NCBI RefSeq assembly: GCF_040545475.1
Contig: NZ_JBEPMA010000001.1
Span: 248,001-312,000, forward strand
Direction of reading: 5' to 3'
DNA: 64,000 bases
Source of the DNA: Peptoniphilus_A olsenii
Lineage (GTDB): Bacteria > Bacillota > Clostridia > Tissierellales > Peptoniphilaceae
This document shows, piece by piece, positions 16,958-26,012 of this stretch. The notes under the pieces were generated by a model. It had not been told where the DNA came from and searched no databases. It was given only the letters and a program-made list of their open reading frames with translations. The position numbers were made by a program, and so were the translations under genes. Position 1 is the stretch's first letter; every line of letters starts with the position of its first letter.

Positions 16958-17704
16958 TTATTTTACCTCCTCTCTGATCCAATTAAATCCTTCTTGTTCA
17001 ATTTTATCAACAAGAGATGCATCTCCTTGTTTTACAATTTCACCGTTAAGAATTACATGGACAAAGTCAGGTTTTATATTTCTAATAAGCTCTTTATGGT
17101 GAGTAATAATTAAAACTGAATTATTATCATTCAAAAATTTTTCTATACCTTGAGATACTATTCTTGTAGCATCAACATCTAACCCAGAGTCAGTTTCATC
17201 CAATATTGCAAGTTTTGGTTCAAGCATTAACATTTGAAGAATTTCGTTCTTTTTCTTTTCTCCACCAGAAAAGCCCACATTTAAATATCTATCTGCATAT
17301 GAAGAATTCATTTGTAATTCTTCCATTTCTTTTTGAATTTGTTTCTTAAATTTTAAAATAGATAAAGTTTTATCTTCTTTTGCTGATTTAGCAGTTCTAA
17401 TAAAATTTTCAACTGAAATTCCTGGCACCTCTTCAGGGGTTTGAAAAGACATAAATAAACCTTTGTTAGCTCTCTTATCTGTTGATAGTTCAGTTATATC
17501 TTCTCCGTCCAAAAAAATTTTACCACCGTAAACATCGTAAACTGGATTATTCATAATTACATTAGCAAGAGTGGACTTACCTGAACCGTTTGGCCCCATA
17601 ATTACATGTACTTCTCCATAATTGATATTTAAATTAATATTCTTTAATATCTCTTTTTCGCCAACCCCAGCGCTAAGATTTTCAATCCTTAAAAGTTCTG
17701 TCAT
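16958..17704 (-). CDS. sufC: SufC ATPase of the SufBCD complex
   Basis: From ATG at 17702-17704 the protein has 248 residues; an ATG four codons upstream overlaps the GGAGG site and is rejected. Motifs are Walker A GPNGSGKSTLAN, a Q-loop in FMSFQTPEEVPG, the signature FSGGEKKKNEI and Walker B LAILDETDSGLD, all typical of SufC. It energises SufBD rearrangement and is cytoplasmic. First gene of the seven-gene operon; a clear sigma-A promoter was not identified in the AT-rich 110 bases upstream. Confidence 0.95.
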   Translation of the reverse strand: MTELLRIENLSAGVGEKEILKNINLNINYGEVHVIMGPNGSGKSTLANVIMNNPVYDVYGGKIFLDGEDITELSTDKRANKGLFMSFQTPEEVPGISVENFIRTAKSAKEDKTLSILKFKKQIQKEMEELQMNSSYADRYLNVGFSGGEKKKNEILQMLMLEPKLAILDETDSGLDVDATRIVSQGIEKFLNDNNSVLIITHHKELIRNIKPDFVHVILNGEIVKQGDASLVDKIEQEGFNWIREEVK

Positions 17705-18020
17705 TTTATCCTCCATTTATCTAAAAATAATTCATACAAAATTACTATGTTTTATCTGTAATTAATAATAACACAAATTATGCAAAATTAAAAATATTAT
17801 TTAAATTTATTTGATTAAAAAAAAACTAGGTTACGACCTAGTTTTTACTGACAGCTATTTATAATTGTAATATAAAATTCAAAATTAAAAATCAAAATAT
17901 TATTTGACCAAAAGACCATAAACATTCTAATTCTATTTTTACTTCTATTGTATAATTTTACTTTAATCATTTTTCATAGGATACTCATCACTCAAGTCTA
18001 TTTTCAAATAGATTTTTATA
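17705..18020. other. Intergenic stretch between yraN and sufC
   Basis: This AT-rich gap holds a bidirectional terminator hairpin (17818-17846) and presumably the suf promoter between 17705 and 17815. I see no open frame with a ribosome site and no riboswitch pattern. A TATAAT-like box on the plus strand near 17951 has no matching -35 or gene. Confidence 0.6.
17818..17846 (-). terminator. Terminator of the ychF-rbgA-rnhB-yraN cluster
   Basis: AAAAACTAGGT and ACCTAGTTTTT form an 11-bp stem with a 4-base loop, followed by T residues on both strands. It lies about 175 bases after the yraN stop and ahead of the suf transcription unit. Confidence 0.8.
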
Positions 18021-18374
18021 TTAAATGATATCAAATGCTGCGATAATATGATTAAGTTTTCTTTCACGTAAATAGACTTCAATTATATCAAATCGTATCA
18101 TAATATCGTATAAAGAATATCTCTCTATATAAGCCCTTGCAGTTTTGATAATATTTTTCATTTTAAATTCATCCACTGCTTCATAAGCATCTCCGTATTT
18201 GTGAGAATTTCTTGTTTTAACTTCAACAAATACAATTTCATCTTTATCTCTAGCTATAATATCTATCTCAGTACCTAATGCAGTATAATTTCTGTCTAAT
18301 ATTTTATAATTTCTTTTTATTAAAAATTTAGTAGCTATATCTTCACCAAGATTTCCATAAAAAAGATTATCCAT
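18021..18374 (-). CDS. YraN/UPF0102 family endonuclease-like protein
   Basis: The 117-residue protein (GNLGEDIATKFLIKRNYKILDRNY, then EIDIIARDKDEIVFVEVKTRNSHKYGDAYEAV) is a UPF0102 member with a PD-(D/E)xK-like core: D-I-I-A and the E-V-K triad. It is of unknown cellular role, possibly a Holliday-junction or DNA repair nuclease. It lies next to rnhB, as in many bacteria. Length is normal. Confidence 0.9.
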   Translation of the reverse strand: MDNLFYGNLGEDIATKFLIKRNYKILDRNYTALGTEIDIIARDKDEIVFVEVKTRNSHKYGDAYEAVDEFKMKNIIKTARAYIERYSLYDIMIRFDIIEVYLRERKLNHIIAAFDII

Positions 18375-18377
18375 TTA

Positions 18378-18995
18378 TTACCACTTCTTTATATTTTTCA
18401 AAAAAGTCATGCGATGCATTTCTGAAGGGCCATAACATTTAAGAGCTTCTCTATGATATTTAGTTGCATAACCTTTATGTTTGTCAATACCATATTCCGG
18501 AAATTCTTGTGCCCATCTTTTGCATAAATTATCTCTATAAACTTTAGCAACAATTGAGGCGCATGCAATTGAATAACAATTTTCATCTCCTTTTATAATA
18601 GATTGTTGAAAAATTTTTGTTTTAATCCTTTCAGCATCTATTAAAACTAAATCAGGAGAAATCTTTTTACCTTCTTTATCACGCAAATTTTCAATAGCTG
18701 TTTGCATCGCTATATGAGTTGCCACTTTAATATTCACTGAATCAATTTTTTCAGAATTTGCTCTTCCAATCCCGACTGCAAGAGCTGTATCTAGAATTTT
18801 ATCATATAAGAGTTCTCTTTTTTTGGGGGTAAGTTTTTTTGAATCATTGACCCCTTCAATTAGATTTCCAGTAGGCATTATAATTGCACAAGCTACAACA
18901 TCACCAAATAAACATCCTCTGCCTACTTCATCTATACCAGCAATTGTTTCATAACCTTCAGAATTAAATTGCTCTTCATAATTTTCAAATGGCAT
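18378..18995 (-). CDS. rnhB: Ribonuclease HII
   Basis: The 205-residue enzyme removes ribonucleotides embedded in DNA and RNA in hybrids. IAGIDEVGRGCLFGDVVACA holds the DE active-site pair, LVLIDAERI the third acidic residue, and SIACASIVAKVYRDN the conserved SIxAKxxRD box. CSIVAKVYRD and HKGYATKYHREAL further support it. Its start overlaps the rbgA end by 11 bases. Confidence 0.95.
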   Translation of the reverse strand: MPFENYEEQFNSEGYETIAGIDEVGRGCLFGDVVACAIIMPTGNLIEGVNDSKKLTPKKRELLYDKILDTALAVGIGRANSEKIDSVNIKVATHIAMQTAIENLRDKEGKKISPDLVLIDAERIKTKIFQQSIIKGDENCYSIACASIVAKVYRDNLCKRWAQEFPEYGIDKHKGYATKYHREALKCYGPSEMHRMTFLKNIKKW

Positions 18996-19833
18996 CTTGC
19001 GCCTCCAAAGTTATTTTCCCTAAAATACCCTTCCGAAATTCATCTAAAATAATATTTGAAACTTTAGTGTAGTCAACTATTCCACCTCTCATTAAAGCTC
19101 CTCTTCTTGTTCCAATTAATTCCATAATTGTCAAAGGACTATCTTGTGGATTTATTTCAATACTATATCTCTTAATTAAGATATTTTTATCTATTGACAT
19201 TAATTTTTCTATTAATTTCAAAGCGAGAGTTTCTGTGTCCATAATTTCATCTTTGATGGCTCCAGTAAAAGCTAAATTCAAACCTACATTTTCATCTAAC
19301 TTTGGCCATAAAACTCCAGGAGTATCAAGAAGATGAAGTTTAGGATTAATTTTTATCCATTGATTTGTCCTTGTTACTCCAGGTCGGTTACCTGTTTTAG
19401 TAGACTTGGTTCCTGATATAGAATTTATAAATGTAGATTTCCCAGAATTAGGAATGCCCACAATCATAGCCTTTAATGGTCCTCTTTTTAACCCCTTGTC
19501 TTCATATTTTTTTATTTCGTCTTTCATCAGTTCATGAGATTTTTGAACAACAGCATTAACATTAGGTTTTAATGCATTATAAAACAGAACTGAATTATTG
19601 ATGTCAGAATATTTCTCTTTCCATTTTTTGTTTAAAATTGGATTAGAAAGATCTTCCTTATTAAAAATGAGAAGCTTTTTTTTATTTTTTAGAAGATTAG
19701 TAAAAATTGGATTTCTACTTGAATAAGGTATTCTTGAATCAATAATTTCAATACAAAAGTCTACAAGTTTCAATTTTTTTTCTATATCTTCAATGGTCTT
19801 TTTCATATGACCTGGATACCAATTTATATTCAT
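18985..19833 (-). CDS. rbgA: Ribosome biogenesis GTPase RbgA/YlqF
   Basis: Starting at ATG 19831-19833 (GGGTGA site inside the previous gene end) gives MNINWYPGHMKKTIEDI, the canonical N-terminus, and 282 residues. A TTG start four codons earlier is less likely. G motifs are circularly permuted: NKEDL (G4) comes before GIPNSGKSTFIN (G1) and LLDTPGVLWPK (G3). RbgA helps late 50S maturation, including L16 incorporation in Bacillus. The order rbgA-rnhB is conserved in Firmicutes. Confidence 0.94.
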   Translation of the reverse strand: MNINWYPGHMKKTIEDIEKKLKLVDFCIEIIDSRIPYSSRNPIFTNLLKNKKKLLIFNKEDLSNPILNKKWKEKYSDINNSVLFYNALKPNVNAVVQKSHELMKDEIKKYEDKGLKRGPLKAMIVGIPNSGKSTFINSISGTKSTKTGNRPGVTRTNQWIKINPKLHLLDTPGVLWPKLDENVGLNLAFTGAIKDEIMDTETLALKLIEKLMSIDKNILIKRYSIEINPQDSPLTIMELIGTRRGALMRGGIVDYTKVSNIILDEFRKGILGKITLEAQDAI

Positions 19834-19837
19834 ACTA

Positions 19838-20659
19838 TCACCCAAAAATCACCTTATTCAATATTTTAACAGCACCATCATTATCATTATCGAAATCTGA
19901 AATTATATCTGCAACTTTTTTTAACTCTTCTACTCCATTTTTCATGGCTATACCAATTGAAGAATTTTCAATTAACAATTTATCATTAGAATCATCACCA
20001 ATAGCTATAACACTGTCCATATTGATATTTTTACTTAAAGCATATTTTTCAACACCATATAATTTATCGCCATTTTTCTGCAAGACTTCTAACATCCAAT
20101 ATGGTTTGTTTTTAATTTTCATCAAATGTATATTAAATCTATTAGAAAAATTTTTGTCTAATATATCTTTAAACTCTTTTAAAACATCATATTGTCCAGC
20201 AAATACAATTGACAGAGGTTCTCCATCAAAATTATCGAAATTCTTTATGCCTAAATTTCTATCTCTAAATACATCAACATACGTATTTTCATATTTTTGT
20301 GGGGCTTTTAATCTATAAAGAAGATCAATCCCATCATCTCTTAATACATGAATAGAAGCATATATTTCGTCAGATTTATCAAAACTCATAATATCTAGCA
20401 AATCTTTCTTTTCAATTGGATTAACATAAGTCGTTTTTCCACTTAAGTTATTTCTTATAACATTTCCATTATTACAAATTAAATCTATATCCACATCACC
20501 CACAAATTTATTTGCCATAAAAAACTCTCTTCCAGTAGCAATTACAGGAATAATACCATGACTTCTCAGTTTTTCTACAAAAGATTTAAAACTAGTTGTC
20601 ATTACTTTATTAGAACTTAGCAAGGTTTCATCTAAATCCATTGAAACAAGCTTAACCAT
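19838..20659 (-). CDS. HAD superfamily hydrolase, Cof/YidA type
   Basis: The 273-residue protein has MDLDETLLSSNKVM (motif I with the nucleophile Asp), VIATGRE (motif II) and AIGDDSNDKLLIENSSIGIAMKNG (motif IV), with a C2B-type cap between them. These enzymes dephosphorylate sugar phosphates, FMN or pyridoxal phosphate; substrate is not predictable. It overlaps rbgA by a few bases and starts 9 bases after ychF. Confidence 0.9.
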   Translation of the reverse strand: MVKLVSMDLDETLLSSNKVMTTSFKSFVEKLRSHGIIPVIATGREFFMANKFVGDVDIDLICNNGNVIRNNLSGKTTYVNPIEKKDLLDIMSFDKSDEIYASIHVLRDDGIDLLYRLKAPQKYENTYVDVFRDRNLGIKNFDNFDGEPLSIVFAGQYDVLKEFKDILDKNFSNRFNIHLMKIKNKPYWMLEVLQKNGDKLYGVEKYALSKNINMDSVIAIGDDSNDKLLIENSSIGIAMKNGVEELKKVADIISDFDNDNDGAVKILNKVIFG

Positions 20660-20667
20660 ACATCACC

Positions 20668-21762
20668 TTATACATTAAATTTAAATACAATTACATCGCC
20701 ATCTTTTACCACATAATCTTTACCTTCACTTCTAATCAATCCCTTTTCACGTGCTACAGCAACTGATCCAGAATTAATTAAATCTTCATAAGAAATAGTA
20801 TCAGCTTTAATAAAGCCTCTTTCCATATCAGAATGAATTTTACCGGCAGCTTGTGGTGCTTTGGATCCTTTTTTTATAGTCCAAGCTCTTGATTCCATTT
20901 CACCTGTTGTCAAAAACGAAATTAAACCCAAAAGATTATAACTTGATTTTATCAGTTTATCTAAACCAGAAGAATTTAAACCAAGTTCTTCTAAAAATAA
21001 TTCTTTTTCTTCAGGTGAAAGCTCAGCAATTTCAGCTTCTATTTCAGCCGAAATAACTACAACATTATCGCCCTTTTCTTTAGCAAAATCTCTTACTTTC
21101 TTTACAAACTCGTTATTTTTACCATCAGTAGAGATTTCTTTTTCTTCAACATTACAAACGTAAATAACAGGTTTTGCACTCAAAAGAGCATAATTTTTAA
21201 TTAACTTTTCTTCTTCATCATCTAGTTCTACTTCTCTTGCAGAGTTGCCTTCTTCAAGTGCTTTCTTAATTCGTTCTAATAAATCTCTTTCTTTTATTAA
21301 AGATTTATCTCCTTTAGCTTTTTTTACAATTTTTGAATATCTGTTTTCAACTTGTTCTAAATCAGAAAAAATTAATTCTAAATTAATATTATCTATATCT
21401 CTGATAGGATCAATAGAACCATCAACATGAATTATATTTTCATCATCAAAACATCTAACTACATGAACAATAGCATCAACTTCACGAATATTTGATAAGA
21501 ATTGATTCCCTAATCCTTCACCTTTGCTGGCTCCTTTTACAAGTCCAGCTATATCATAAAATTCAATATTAGTATATACAATTTTTTCTGAATTGCTTAG
21601 CTTCGCAAGTGCTTCAAGTCTTTCATCTGGAACATTTACAACTCCCACATTTGGTTCGATAGTTGCAAAAGGATAATTAGCTGCTTCGGCTCCTGCACTT
21701 GTTAGAGCATTAAATAAAGTGGATTTACCAACATTTGGCAGTCCAACAATTCCGAGTTTCAT
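20668..21762 (-). CDS. ychF: Redox-regulated ATPase YchF
   Basis: The 364-residue OBG-family protein begins MKLGIVGLPNVGKSTLFNALTSAGAEAANYPF (P-loop) and has DIAGLVKGASKGEGLGNQFL (G3 region) and a C-terminal TGS-like domain ending YVVKDGDVIVFKFNV. YchF binds ATP rather than GTP and is tied to ribosome function and stress response. A -10-like TATAAT at 21787-21792 lies 25-30 bases upstream, with no good -35. First gene of the rbgA-rnhB-yraN cluster and divergent from the ABC gene. Confidence 0.95.
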   Translation of the reverse strand: MKLGIVGLPNVGKSTLFNALTSAGAEAANYPFATIEPNVGVVNVPDERLEALAKLSNSEKIVYTNIEFYDIAGLVKGASKGEGLGNQFLSNIREVDAIVHVVRCFDDENIIHVDGSIDPIRDIDNINLELIFSDLEQVENRYSKIVKKAKGDKSLIKERDLLERIKKALEEGNSAREVELDDEEEKLIKNYALLSAKPVIYVCNVEEKEISTDGKNNEFVKKVRDFAKEKGDNVVVISAEIEAEIAELSPEEKELFLEELGLNSSGLDKLIKSSYNLLGLISFLTTGEMESRAWTIKKGSKAPQAAGKIHSDMERGFIKADTISYEDLINSGSVAVAREKGLIRSEGKDYVVKDGDVIVFKFNV

Positions 21763-21925
21763 TAAATAACCCCCATTCGAATAAAAATTATATCATAAAA
21801 ACCACACAAATTATTATTTCGATTCAAAAGAAATTCAATAAAATAGGTTGGTTTTCTATCTTTTCTTTAAATTGTAGTGTTTCTATTGTATAATAGATTA
21901 AAGAAATATAAAAGAGGTGAATAAT

Positions 21926-23296
21926 ATGAGTGCCATCGTTATAAATAACCTATCTAAACGTCAAGGCAAGATTGAAGTATTATCGAATTTTAATTTAGAA
22001 GTCTTAGATGGCGAAATTTTTAGTTTACTTGGAATGGAAAATTCAGGCAAGACAACTCTTGCAAGAATTATTATGGGATTTTTAAAACCAAATAAAGGAA
22101 CTGTTAACATTTACAACATGGATTCATTTAAAGAATCAAGAGAAATCAAAGAAAGTACTAGCTTTGTACCAGAAGAATCTTTATTACAAACTAATATGAG
22201 ATCATCTTCTATTTTAAAGAAAACACTTAATTCTCATAATCTTCAAAATACAGAGGATATTGATGCAATATGTGATTATTTTAATTTTAATGATAAATTG
22301 AGGATTTCAGATTTAGACAAACGTGAATCAAAAATTTTTTCAATTATCAATGCACTAATAATAAAGCCTAGACTTCTTATATTAGATAATCCTGCAACTA
22401 ATTTAAATCAAAGCGATATTGATAAAGTCTTTTCTTATATCAAAGGCTTAAATGAACGTGAGAATCTTACGGTTTTAATACTTACTAATTCTCTTAAAGA
22501 AGCAAGGAAGTATTCTACAAGAATTGCTTATCTTCATGATGGAAAAGTAGCAGAAACTGAATACAATAACATCAATAATTGTGGAGATAAAGTTCTAAAG
22601 ATAAATTCTTATCGTGGAAATCTAAATTATTTCACATCTATCGGTGCTAAGGTAATAAAAGATGCCGACGATGAGACAATACTTTACTATGATCAAGAAC
22701 TTCCAGAATTGTCTAAAGTTATTTATGAAGAAGGATTGGAAAATTATATTTTAGAAGATGCTAATTTAGAAGATAAAATTTCTGCTTATTATTCTGGAAA
22801 TAATATGAGTACAAGAACAGATTCTAAGAATTTAAATAAAATAGAAGATACTTTGAAAGAAGAAAGTCTAATAAAAAATCCAATTACTTCTACAAATACA
22901 GTAATTAAAGAAGAATCTAGTGAGGATAATTTAAAAGTCAATTCAAAAACTGAAAAGATTACCTTAGATGATGATAAAAGAGATAATATCCATAACACTA
23001 AGACTAATCTATTTGCTGACGAAGATGAATATAAAGACAATATAATAAATGGGGACATGACTGAGTATGAAAATCCTCAAAAAATTGATACAACTGACTA
23101 CCATAAAGAGCCAGAGGTTGATGAGACAGTAATTATTAAAAATGATTTAACTGATAAAGTTGAAGATATCGGATCAACTAAGAATTACACTGACATTTTA
23201 AGTAGTAAAAATGTTGATTATGCTCAGAAAAACTCTAGTGAAAATGTAGAATCAACTCCTCATGATGAAATAAAGGAGGACCAGAATGATTTTTAA
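21926..23296 (+). CDS. ABC transporter ATP-binding protein with degenerate catalytic motifs and acidic C-terminal tail
   Basis: The start at ATG 21926 follows a GAGGTGA site; the GTG at 21917 is part of that site. Residues 1-225 form an ABC nucleotide-binding domain with an intact Walker A (GMENSGKTTLAR). The other motifs are altered: the Q-loop reads FVPEES, the signature region reads DLDKRESKIF, Walker B ends LLILDNP (Asn for the catalytic Glu), and the H-loop reads LTNSLKEA (Asn for His). Residues from about 290 to the end are a low-complexity, Asp/Glu/Asn/Lys-rich tail of some 165 residues, probably disordered. It overlaps the permease gene by 11 bases. ATP binding is likely, hydrolysis doubtful; the role is unknown. 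Confidence 0.82.
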   Translation: MSAIVINNLSKRQGKIEVLSNFNLEVLDGEIFSLLGMENSGKTTLARIIMGFLKPNKGTVNIYNMDSFKESREIKESTSFVPEESLLQTNMRSSSILKKTLNSHNLQNTEDIDAICDYFNFNDKLRISDLDKRESKIFSIINALIIKPRLLILDNPATNLNQSDIDKVFSYIKGLNERENLTVLILTNSLKEARKYSTRIAYLHDGKVAETEYNNINNCGDKVLKINSYRGNLNYFTSIGAKVIKDADDETILYYDQELPELSKVIYEEGLENYILEDANLEDKISAYYSGNNMSTRTDSKNLNKIEDTLKEESLIKNPITSTNTVIKEESSEDNLKVNSKTEKITLDDDKRDNIHNTKTNLFADEDEYKDNIINGDMTEYENPQKIDTTDYHKEPEVDETVIIKNDLTDKVEDIGSTKNYTDILSSKNVDYAQKNSSENVESTPHDEIKEDQNDF

Positions 23297-24125
23297 TATG
23301 GAATTTAAATCTAATTTCGGCAAAACAATTGCTTGGGCTATTGTGTTAATAGTATTACTTGGTTTGTTAATGGCTTTCTATCCATTCCTTGCCGAACCTC
23401 AAATGAATTCATTATTTGGTTCTATGCTAAATGCTTTTAATGATTCAACAAAAGAGATTTTAGGTTTCACAAAATCTACAGATATCACAAATATTGGAGA
23501 TTATTTATCTGTCGTATATCACTACCTAGCAGTGTTAATATTTATATTTGCAATGCAATTAGGTGCTAATTCTCTATCTAAGGAACAAAACACTGGTAAT
23601 ATTGAATATATTTATTCAAACCCTATTTCTAAATCTGAAATAGTTACTGCAAAGTTAAGTGCAAATATTGTACTATATTTAATATTTTTAGCTATTATGG
23701 CAATAGCCACTTATGGTTTCGTATTTATAATAGCTGCATCTGGTGTCAATTCAAAATTTATACCAGATATTACAGATTTTGAAGTATTTCAAGCTCTAAT
23801 TAAAATTTTTGTAAGTTTATTAGGAAGTGGTTTGGTGTTTATGTCTTTTGGATTTTTACTTTCTGCAATGTCAAAGACTTCTGAACATCAAGATGCAATT
23901 TCTGCATTATTTGTTTTTCTAATAGTTTTAGTTACAATCATAGGAAAGACTATTGGTTCTACATTTGCAAACATTGTTTCTTTCTTCCCTAACGTAGCAT
24001 TTGCAACTTATTCTTTTATTAATTCTGATATAAATATAGTTGCTGTCGGAGTTAACATTGCACTTTTCGTTTTATTTGTCGTATTTACTTACACAATATA
24101 TTCTCATAAAGAACTCAAATATTAA
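23286..24125 (+). CDS. ABC-2 type transporter permease
   Basis: The 279-residue protein has about six hydrophobic segments (near residues 13-32, 75-95, 120-145, 165-190, 205-230, 245-270) and the ABC-2 permease hallmark SLSKEQNTGNIEYIYSNPISKSEIVTAKL after the second helix. ATG at 23286 has an AAAGGAGG site and overlaps the end of the ATPase gene, so the two form one complex. Substrate unknown; such pairs export lipids, peptides or drugs, or act in cell-envelope regulation. A strong terminator follows. Confidence 0.85.
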   Translation: MIFNMEFKSNFGKTIAWAIVLIVLLGLLMAFYPFLAEPQMNSLFGSMLNAFNDSTKEILGFTKSTDITNIGDYLSVVYHYLAVLIFIFAMQLGANSLSKEQNTGNIEYIYSNPISKSEIVTAKLSANIVLYLIFLAIMAIATYGFVFIIAASGVNSKFIPDITDFEVFQALIKIFVSLLGSGLVFMSFGFLLSAMSKTSEHQDAISALFVFLIVLVTIIGKTIGSTFANIVSFFPNVAFATYSFINSDINIVAVGVNIALFVLFVVFTYTIYSHKELKY

Positions 24126-24128
24126 TTT

Positions 24129-24165
24129 AAAAAACTACTTTGTTACATACAAAGTAGTTTTTTAT
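24129..24165 (+). terminator. Strong intrinsic terminator after the ABC permease gene
   Basis: A perfect 14-bp stem (AAAAAACTACTTTG with its complement) and a 7-base loop end in a T-run, 3 bases after the permease stop codon. Confidence 0.92.
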
Positions 24166-24295
24166 CTTACGTATACAACTAATCAAATTTATTATGCTTT
24201 TATACCTAAATATACCTATCAAAAAATATAAATTTAAATAATTTATTGTCAGAAAACTCTCCACTTGTACGTATCTATATATGAAGGAGGGCAAA

Positions 24296-24817
24296 ATGGA
24301 CAACGAAAAAATTATAGAACGACTAAGAAAAAGAGATGAAGACGCTCTATATGATTTAGTAGAAGAATATGGTCCAATATTAAAAGGTGTAATTTCACGA
24401 ACACTTTCGAAATATCCGCATTTATGGGACGAGGCTATGAACGATACACTATTAAATATTTGGAATAATATTGAGTATTTTGATTCAAGTCGAAGTTCTT
24501 TTAAAAATTGGTGTGCTGTTATTTCAAAATATAATTCCATAGATTTACTTAGAAAGGAGTCTAAGTATAAATTTACTAGTATAAATGAAAGTTTAGCAGA
24601 TGATAATACAGATTTTCTTTCAAAACTAGAAATAGAAGAAGTGTTTTCTCTACTTGACGAGGAAAATAAAAACCTCTTTAAAGATATTTTTCTTAAATCG
24701 TTATCTTATGAAGAAGCTGCAAAAAACCAAGGCATTACAGTTAATAACGCGTATAAGAGAGTAAGCAGAACAAGAAAATTTTTGAGAAATTGGTATGGAG
24801 GTATGTATGAAAAATAA
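24296..24817 (+). CDS. ECF-type RNA polymerase sigma factor
   Basis: The 173-residue protein starts at ATG 24296; an ATG 15 bases earlier contains the AAGGAGGG site and is rejected. Region 2 is visible around residues 40-85 (LWDEAMNDTLLNIWNNIEYF, SSFKNWCAVISKYNSIDLLRK) and region 4 around 125-165 (LSYEEAAKNQGITVNNAYKRVSRTRKFL). Region 3 is absent, as in ECF factors. It overlaps the following DUF4179 membrane protein, the usual pairing of a sigma factor with its anti-sigma factor. A weak ECF-like promoter (AGAAAAC, then CGTATC at 24270-24275, spacing shorter than usual) could reflect self-activation. Confidence 0.9.
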   Translation: MDNEKIIERLRKRDEDALYDLVEEYGPILKGVISRTLSKYPHLWDEAMNDTLLNIWNNIEYFDSSRSSFKNWCAVISKYNSIDLLRKESKYKFTSINESLADDNTDFLSKLEIEEVFSLLDEENKNLFKDIFLKSLSYEEAAKNQGITVNNAYKRVSRTRKFLRNWYGGMYEK

Positions 24818-25847
24818 TATATATGACAAATTTAATGATATAAAAATTAATTATGAAGAAGTTCCACTGAATGATTTAGAAAAACAAAAGCTTAAAGAAA
24901 CAATTAAAAATATAAAATTACAAAATAAAAATAAAAGTTTTAAAAAATTTATCGTTACAGCAGTAGCAACTTTTATATTTTTATTTACCCTTGCAAATTC
25001 TAACTCCGGTGAATTAGTATTAGCAAAAACAAAAGAAATTGTAAATACAATTGAAGTTAGTATAAAAGATGCAATGGGAATGTCTGACGAAGTAGAAAAA
25101 TATAGCGTAAAATTAAGCCGACCTTTTAAAATTGAGGACAAACAATATATTTTAAATGATATACTAATTGATAATAAAGATTTATACGTGGTTATAGCAA
25201 GTTTAAATAATAATACTGAAAATAATTCTAGGATAGAAGTTGCCTTGAGTGAGTTTAAAGTCAATGGAAAAACAAATAAAATACTTGGTTCTAGTGGTAC
25301 ACAATATACTTTACCTGGAGATAGAAGTATAAATGTTCTTTCCTTAAAACATAGATTGAAAGATGCAATTAAAAATGACGGAACGGCAGAATTAGAATTC
25401 ATTTTTAGTGAATATTTTTATAGTAATAAAAAGGTATCTCTAATAGTACAACTTGACACCGAAAAAATTAAACTACCAAAAAAACTTGTACTACAGAATT
25501 TTAATATTCCTAACACAAATTCAATCATAATAGATAAATTTATTATAAGTCCCGTAGCTCAAAAAATAACATTAAAATTCCCAAAGCCAGAATCTAATTA
25601 TATATATTCCATTAAAGCGACAGATTCCCAAAATAAACTTATTTATTTTGAAACCTTAGACAGTGATAAAAACGGTGCTAACTTATATTTCTCCCCAGTT
25701 ATAAGCGAAATATCTGCGAATGAAATGTTAAATAAAACAAAAAAAATAAAATGTCAACTTTATAGACGAAAATTCCCAGAAGAGTCTGGAAAGATTAATA
25801 CAACTGAAGAGAAAATTGGTGATGAATTTATAATAAATATAAGATAA
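24807..25847 (+). CDS. DUF4179 membrane protein, probable anti-sigma factor
   Basis: From ATG 24807 (GGAGG site) the product has 346 residues: a short cytoplasmic N-terminus (about 40 residues, sigma binding by analogy), one transmembrane helix near residues 46-64 (FIVTAVATFIFLFTLA) and a large extracellular part. The extracellular segment after the helix (LVLAKTKEIVNTIEVSIKDAMG) is typical of DUF4179 proteins encoded beside ECF sigma factors. The overlap with the sigma gene supports an anti-sigma role. The inducing signal is unknown; no protease site is recognisable. Confidence 0.85.
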   Translation: MKNNIYDKFNDIKINYEEVPLNDLEKQKLKETIKNIKLQNKNKSFKKFIVTAVATFIFLFTLANSNSGELVLAKTKEIVNTIEVSIKDAMGMSDEVEKYSVKLSRPFKIEDKQYILNDILIDNKDLYVVIASLNNNTENNSRIEVALSEFKVNGKTNKILGSSGTQYTLPGDRSINVLSLKHRLKDAIKNDGTAELEFIFSEYFYSNKKVSLIVQLDTEKIKLPKKLVLQNFNIPNTNSIIIDKFIISPVAQKITLKFPKPESNYIYSIKATDSQNKLIYFETLDSDKNGANLYFSPVISEISANEMLNKTKKIKCQLYRRKFPEESGKINTTEEKIGDEFIINIR

Positions 25848-25853
25848 AATAAG

Positions 25854-25891
25854 AGTCTGTTTGAGTATATTCGTACTCCGACAGACTTTTA
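25854..25891 (+). terminator. Terminator between convergent sigma/anti-sigma and ABC genes
   Basis: AGTCTGT/ACAGACT and inner GAGTA/TACTC form a two-part stem with a short loop, followed by TTTTAT on the plus strand. It can also slow transcription from the opposite side. Confidence 0.8.
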
Positions 25892-26012
25892 TCATTATTT
25901 GTTTTCTCAATAATATTAACATATAATTTGGTAAATTTATAACTGTATTTCTTGCCCATATAAATTAATAAAATTTAATAATTTATATTGTACCGTGCTG
26001 GATTTTACGTTA

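Noticed and set aside
24250..24275. Sigma-A promoter for the ECF sigma gene
   Set aside because: TTGTCA at 24246 has no -10 at normal spacing; only a weak ECF-like match remains and it was not listed as a feature.
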